A stretch of DNA of 10,226 nt. Source: an uncultured delta proteobacterium. Its GTDB lineage: Bacteria > Desulfobacterota > WTBG01 > CAIYCZ01. A program made the translations under genes and the position numbers. The DNA lies in assembly GCA_903924805.1 (NCBI GenBank), contig CAIYCZ010000098.1, positions 1 to 10,226 on the forward strand, given 5' to 3'. The notes beneath the pieces were generated by a model. That model worked only from the letters and a program-made list of their open reading frames with translations. It ran no database searches and was not told the origin of the DNA. Below, one piece after another: positions 7,445-10,226 of this stretch; positions within the stretch are counted from its first letter, which is position 1, and every line of letters begins with the position of its first letter.

Positions 7445-7924
7445 CTACCAGTGACGGCCGTAGCCCTGATGGCTGTAGTGGGAATAATGATGATGGCCCC
7501 CGCCGTAATACATGACGTTGACTCCGCCCAGCATGTAATACGGGGCATACCAGAAACCTCCGTACATCGGCGGCGGTGCATATATCACAGGGGCAGGAGC
7601 GTATACGACCGGCGGCGGTGCGTATATAACCGGTGGTGGAGCATAAACTGCCGGCGGCTGATAGTACGGTTGTGGAGAAGAAGCAACACGGGGAGGAGGC
7701 GGTGGCGTAAATGCCGCCCCGAGAGCTGCACCGGCTACGGTTCCTATCGCTGCAGCCGTGCCGACATTGCCATGAGTAACTGCCGCAATGCCCGCTCCGA
7801 CTGCTGCACCGGCCAGTCCATAGCCTGCTGCGTTTGCCGCCATGTTACGCTGATACTGATAGTCCATGCCAGCGCACGCACTTATGAGTACCACTGAACA
7901 GAGGAGGAGCATTATCTTGTTCAT
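7445..7924 (-). CDS. Glycine-zipper lipoprotein with YAPPPV repeats and His-rich tail
   Basis: The 159-aa product starts with a lipoprotein signal ending at Cys17 (LISAC; Ala at +2), so an outer-membrane lipoprotein is likely. Residues 31-72 are a Gly/Ala-rich glycine zipper (AGAAVGAG, GTVAGAALGA), of the kind found in small envelope proteins that insert into or pack against membranes. Residues 74-78 are five prolines. Residues 94-121 are four heptads of the form YAPPPVI, with one YAPAPVI and a last YAPPPMY. The C-terminus (141-159) is Gly/His/Tyr-rich (GGGHHHYSHYSHQGYGRHW) with six His, which might bind metal. The function is not known; membership of the glycine-zipper envelope lipoproteins is fairly sure. 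GAGAGG (complement of 7930-7935) lies five bases before the ATG. The gene converges on the metal block and has its own terminator, so a shared role is only a guess. Confidence 0.85.
   Translation of the reverse strand: MNKIMLLLCSVVLISACAGMDYQYQRNMAANAAGYGLAGAAVGAGIAAVTHGNVGTAAAIGTVAGAALGAAFTPPPPPRVASSPQPYYQPPAVYAPPPVIYAPPPVVYAPAPVIYAPPPMYGGFWYAPYYMLGGVNVMYYGGGHHHYSHYSHQGYGRHW
7562..7645 (-). repeat. Four tandem 21-bp repeats encoding YAPPPV heptads
   Basis: Four consecutive 21-bp units encode residues 94-121 of the lipoprotein. They vary at DNA level, so they are diverged rather than fresh copies. Such in-frame units can change number by slippage. Confidence 0.7.
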
Positions 7925-8033
7925 ATATACCTCTCTTTTCTAATTAGCCGTTTTAATGTAATAAATTATATGAGAGAACGTGCGGGGTGTCAATCAGAAT
8001 CTATGGGAAGTGGTGTTCTTATAAGAAATAAAC

Positions 8034-8412
8034 TTACTTTTTAATCTTTTTCATATGCACTTTTGTTCCCTCAGTTTTATTTTCATTGGTATTAGCTGCA
8101 GGAAGGGCTAAACTGCTTTGTGCGAACCTTGCTTTAGCCAGATCAATAACCTCATGGAGTTTCTTTTTTAGTAATTCTCGGGATGGCAATTCGGTAAGAT
8201 ATGCTGCTACGCGAATGCCACTTTTACTCAATTTTCAAGTGTACGAGTCATCGCTCAACACGGCACATCTCTGCATAGAAATCTCTTTTAAGTGGGTCGT
8301 CCAGATAAATGATCTGCCGAAGATGAGTCCAGCTTAATTGTGCACTCAGTGCGTGCACAATCTTTTCTTCAGAAAACACTTCTGCCAATCTCATCATATA
8401 CCATCTGATTAC
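8034..8412 (-). pseudogene. Remnant of a DUF1016/YhcG-type PDDEXK nuclease gene
   Basis: Two pieces of one family are read on the minus strand in different frames. The upstream piece (8412 down to the stop at 8248-8250) encodes MMRLAEVFSEEKIVHALSAQ (from 8397) followed by LSWTHLRQI and DPLKRDFYAEMCRVER, which matches the N-terminal domain of DUF1016 proteins as I remember it. The downstream piece (8231-8034) encodes SGIRVAAYLTELPSRELL and LHEVIDLAKARF, matching the C-terminal end. The region between, which should hold the PDDEXK nuclease core of well over 100 residues, is missing. The join has a frameshift and stops; a shifted frame there reads TRTLEN, close to the expected continuation after ER. 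Upstream of the first Met the family-like reading also breaks (stop at 8413-8415). The gene therefore looks dead. The 65-codon downstream piece alone starts only at TTG and is unlikely to be a real gene. Confidence 0.75.
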
Positions 8413-8634
8413 TCAGATTTTCTTTATATCTCTGAAAAGTTTTTGCTTGCTTTCATCTATCATTTCACCGGTAATATCCCCGGCGCGCACACTTCCAAAG
8501 AGCGAGGGCTTTGCTTTTTTGACAGTCTTTCTGGCGGCTGAGCCGTGCAGTATATCTCTTTTTAGCTTTGCATGCTTTCGCTCTAATAAATCAATGCGCT
8601 TTAAAACTATGCTTATATCTGTATGCCCATTCAT
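8413..8634 (-). CDS. Antitoxin-like small protein, probably orphan
   Basis: The 73-aa product has a basic, helical, coiled-coil-like N-terminal half (residues 7-28, IVLKRIDLLERKHAKLKRDI) and a C-terminal segment SLFGSVRAGDITGEMIDE (about 44-61) followed by SKQKLF. This resembles the toxin-binding tail of small antitoxins paired with PIN-domain toxins, where a Phe-Gly-Ser stretch precedes a short acidic helix; the likeness is from memory of such pairs. AGAGGA (complement of 8643-8648) lies eight bases before the ATG, so it should be translated. The expected toxin would start right after its stop on the same strand, but the broken DUF1016 remnant is there instead. It may have lost its toxin or act on another. 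It has a normal start and no stops. Confidence 0.6.
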   Translation of the reverse strand: MNGHTDISIVLKRIDLLERKHAKLKRDILHGSAARKTVKKAKPSLFGSVRAGDITGEMIDESKQKLFRDIKKI

Positions 8635-8693
8635 TTATAATATCCTCTTTTGCAATGCCTTTTTAAAAGGCCGTTTTGCATAGTCGCAGATAG

Positions 8694-8861
8694 CTATGAG
8701 TGAGGTGCTTTCTTTATATTAAGGGAATATTTTGTTTTTGCCTTTTCTGCCTCTGAGCGAATGCGTGCAAGTTTTTCCTTGTCAGTCATATTCTTCATCT
8801 CTTCGTAGATAATCTCCTGAATCTCATGGATTTCCCTCAAAGGTGTTGGCTCTTTATACAT
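8694..8861 (-). CDS. 55-aa charged protein overlapping the PIN gene, candidate antitoxin
   Basis: The small reading frame begins MYKEPTPLREIHEIQEIIYE and ends KAPHS. It is strongly charged and predicted helical, with KNMTDKEKLARIRSEAEK in the middle. GGAGG (complement of 8871-8875) lies nine bases before the ATG, inside the end of the PIN gene. The two genes overlap by 8 bp (8854-8861) in different frames, so they are translationally coupled. Small charged genes coupled in this way to PIN-domain genes usually encode their antitoxin; here the order is toxin first. It lacks a recognisable DNA-binding domain (no ribbon-helix-helix, AbrB or Phd pattern). The function is inferred from context. Confidence 0.72.
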   Translation of the reverse strand: MYKEPTPLREIHEIQEIIYEEMKNMTDKEKLARIRSEAEKAKTKYSLNIKKAPHS

Positions 8862-9327
8862 CTTCAATTACCTCCAATGGAGAATAAATTTCTATCTCCT
8901 TATATCCCAGGAGTGCATTTATCCCAGTTACTTCCCTTTTTGTTTTCAGTTTCACTATGTGTTTATAATTCCAGCTTACTATTACGTCTAAATTATTTAC
9001 TGATGCTATGGCAATATGAAGAGCGTCGTCTTCATATTTTGCAGGAATAATACCCTGCTCTATATATTTTTTCGCCAGGAACTGGGAGTTTTCATCTACG
9101 GGGAGTTCTATCAAATTGACGCTATTGATTACCTCCCTCAATTTCATTGCTACTTCTGCAGGAGCCCTGGATATTTCAAGCACTACGATTTCTGAAATAT
9201 ATGCTTCATATTTTTCTGTTTTAATCTCGTCCAGTAATTTTAGGGTTACATCTTTTTCAAAAGGAACATCCCCGGCTCTGGCAAAATTAAATATAGAAGT
9301 GTCCAAATATAATTTAAGCTTTTTCAT
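8854..9327 (-). CDS. PIN-domain protein, probable VapC-like toxin ribonuclease
   Basis: The 157-aa product has the PIN signature: LYLDTSIFN with Asp9, VVLEI with Glu51, and EDDALHIAIA with Asp100/Asp101, followed by a conserved-looking DVIVSWNYKHI (114-124). These acidic residues would hold the metal ion of a PIN nuclease. VapC-type proteins are toxins that cut RNA, often tRNA or rRNA, unless bound by an antitoxin. The 55-aa gene overlapping its end is the probable antitoxin. AAGG lies a few bases before the ATG. A CTATAAT on the minus strand just upstream (complement of 9335-9341) could be a promoter -10 element, but no good -35 is seen. The gene is intact, with all expected acidic positions. 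Confidence 0.85.
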   Translation of the reverse strand: MKKLKLYLDTSIFNFARAGDVPFEKDVTLKLLDEIKTEKYEAYISEIVVLEISRAPAEVAMKLREVINSVNLIELPVDENSQFLAKKYIEQGIIPAKYEDDALHIAIASVNNLDVIVSWNYKHIVKLKTKREVTGINALLGYKEIEIYSPLEVIEDV

Positions 9328-9392
9328 ATAACCTTATTATAGCATATAATTCGAATCTGGAACTCAGGAAAATACTTTTTGTCATCCAGGGA

Positions 9393-9412
9393 ATCCGCGT
9401 TTATCTGCGTCC
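9393..9412. repeat. Short tandem ATC(C/T)GCGT repeat
   Basis: ATCCGCGTTTATCTGCGTCC consists of two near-identical 10-base units, in the gap between the PIN gene and the four-cysteine gene. Short sequences of this kind recur between genes in many environmental bacterial genomes, from general memory. Only one copy is in this window, so family status cannot be tested here. Confidence 0.4.
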
Positions 9413-9417
9413 TGTAA

Positions 9418-9627
9418 TTACCCGATCTTCTCCCACAAGCGCCACTTGAGACAATAGGTTGCTGATGTTGGCTTTCTGCTTTTATCAACCAGGCAGGAAA
9501 ATTTACCGGCAGAGGCTTTGATATAAAACGGCTTGTAATTTCTGAACTCTATATCCCGCTCCCCTCCCCAATATGAGCAGGTAGCACATTTCTTTTCAGT
9601 TATTTTATAAGGAGCAGATGAAGACAT
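9418..9627 (-). CDS. Small four-cysteine protein, possible zinc-binding
   Basis: The 69-aa product has Cys14 and Cys17 in KKCATCSYWGGERDIEF, Cys45 in GKFSCLVDK and Cys59 in ATYCLKWRLWE. Four cysteines in a C-x2-C plus two single sites suit a small zinc-ribbon-like fold. I do not recognise a named family. There is no signal peptide or membrane segment, so it is cytoplasmic. The start has only a weak ribosome binding site, but the gene lies 17 bp after the stop of the larger gene upstream (on the minus strand), so it may be translated from that transcript. Whether it works with that protein is unknown. Confidence 0.65.
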   Translation of the reverse strand: MSSSAPYKITEKKCATCSYWGGERDIEFRNYKPFYIKASAGKFSCLVDKSRKPTSATYCLKWRLWEKIG

Positions 9628-9644
9628 AATAATGATTAAAACTT

Positions 9645-10226
9645 CTAATTCATCTCCTTCACAATTGATTCAACCTTGGCTCTTATTTCATCAAGCTTTT
9701 GTTTTGCTTCCTTTGCTTTATTAATAATGCTTTCTGATTCTAGTTTTTCCTTGTGTTTAATGGCATCGTTGTAAAGCGTCTCTTTTTCTTTATATAAACT
9801 TAGAATTTCACTAGTTGTGTTTTTATAAACAAGATTAAAAATATCGTCCTTTTTATTTTCTATATCATTCATTCTATTATTTAAAGCAGTCTCAACTTCA
9901 TTACCAATTTTATCTAAATTATCTTTTATTGAGGCAACAATTTTATCTTTTGATAATTTAGCCCCCAAAAGAAAACCAGCTAACCCCAATGGGGCCAAAG
10001 GAGTGAAGTGAAGAATAGCTAGCGATAATGCTAAACCCACCCCGGAAGCACCAGCTGCTATAAATCCAAGATCACCAGTGTCAATAATAATGTTTTCGAT
10101 AGAGATACCCTTACCAAAATCAAGGTCTATCATCTCTCTTAGGGCGGCTTGGCGAAGGTTCAGTTTTGCCTTCATCTCAGTGATCAGAGAGTTTACACCC
10201 CCGGCAAAATTTTTAACTATTTTTTC
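9645..10226 (-). CDS. 3' part of a membrane-associated protein, dynamin-like GTPase C-terminus possible
   Basis: The gene runs off the window edge. An ATG at 10175 has no ribosome binding site, and the frame stays open for 17 more codons to the edge (reading EKIVKNFAGGVNSLITE), so the true start lies outside. The visible 193 residues hold NLRQAALREMIDLDFGKGIS, a hydrophobic Gly/Ala-rich hairpin (about residues 53-90 of the visible part: GFIAAGASGVGLALSLAIL, then LAPLGLAGFLLGAKLS), and a long Lys/Glu-rich helix to the end. A membrane hairpin between helical parts near the C-terminus is what bacterial dynamin-like GTPases show, and the sequence looks familiar for that group. The GTPase domain is not in the window, so this is a guess. 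The gene is clearly more AT-rich than the metal block, hinting at a separate origin. Confidence 0.6.
   Translation of the reverse strand, partial: EKIVKNFAGGVNSLITEMKAKLNLRQAALREMIDLDFGKGISIENIIIDTGDLGFIAAGASGVGLALSLAILHFTPLAPLGLAGFLLGAKLSKDKIVASIKDNLDKIGNEVETALNNRMNDIENKKDDIFNLVYKNTTSEILSLYKEKETLYNDAIKHKEKLESESIINKAKEAKQKLDEIRAKVESIVKEMN

Noticed and set aside
7442..7897. 151-codon open frame on the plus strand opposite the glycine-zipper gene.
   Set aside because: Its product is a low-complexity Arg/Cys-rich shadow of the repeat-rich gene on the other strand, which has a signal peptide, ribosome binding site and terminator.
7941..8033. Gap between the lipoprotein gene and the nuclease remnant, inspected for a small RNA or promoter.
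   Set aside because: AT-rich sequence with no clear hairpin, T run or paired -35/-10 elements.
8337..8361. Perfect 9-bp inverted repeat ATTGTGCAC ... GTGCACAAT with a 7-base loop followed by T-rich sequence, resembling a terminator or operator.
   Set aside because: It lies inside the part of the nuclease remnant that encodes family-like residues (KIVHALSAQLSW on the minus strand), so the symmetry is explained by coding sequence.
8657..8671. GCCTTTTTAAAAGGC palindrome between the antitoxin-like gene and the 55-aa gene.
   Set aside because: The arms leave only one base for a loop and no T run follows, so it does not look like a terminator; it may be chance or a weak protein site.

Overview
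The window looks like chromosome of a Gram-negative bacterium, because it encodes a tripartite inner membrane/periplasm/outer membrane efflux system and two lipoprotein signal peptides. Strong AAGGAGG-type ribosome binding sites, CACAGAG-type intergenic palindromes, a DUF1016 relic and PIN-type toxin genes would suit an environmental lineage such as Desulfobacterota or Nitrospirota, but nothing in the sequence fixes the taxon.

Positions 25-7256 (+ strand) form a metal-resistance block. A small exported protein of unknown function (25-459) is followed by a CusCBA-type heavy-metal efflux operon: an outer-membrane channel (cusC-like, 560-1960), a periplasmic adaptor lipoprotein with an N-terminal heavy-metal-binding domain (cusB-like, 1977-3350), and an RND pump (cusA-like, 3347-6607). 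The pump keeps the three methionines known to bind Cu(I)/Ag(I) in E. coli CusA, so copper/silver export is the best reading. After a 325-bp gap filled by two nested imperfect palindromes, the first flanked by a perfect 8-bp direct repeat, comes a 107-aa exported protein that is almost only two heavy-metal-binding domains (6933-7256). It is a candidate periplasmic metal-delivery or buffering partner, since no CusF-like gene is visible here. A rho-independent terminator (7281-7317) closes the block.

Positions 7359-10226 are all on the minus strand. A terminator facing the first one ends a glycine-zipper lipoprotein gene (7445-7924) with YAPPPV heptads and a His/Tyr/Gly-rich tail. Next is an accessory stretch typical of toxin-antitoxin turnover. 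It holds the wreck of a DUF1016/YhcG-type PDDEXK nuclease gene (8034-8412, nuclease core deleted and frames broken), an orphan antitoxin-like gene (8413-8634), and a PIN-domain protein (8854-9327) overlapped by 8 bp by a 55-aa gene (8694-8861) that probably encodes its antitoxin. The window ends with a small four-cysteine protein (9418-9627) and the AT-rich 3' part of a larger gene (9645 to the edge) whose product has a glycine-rich hydrophobic hairpin followed by a long charged helix, reminiscent of the C-terminus of bacterial dynamin-like GTPases.

The most interesting points are the palindromic element with its 8-bp flanking repeat, the metal-binding-domain protein with a near-identical DNA duplication, the PIN/small-ORF pair, and the nuclease relic. 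I did not find convincing evidence of a wholly new system.
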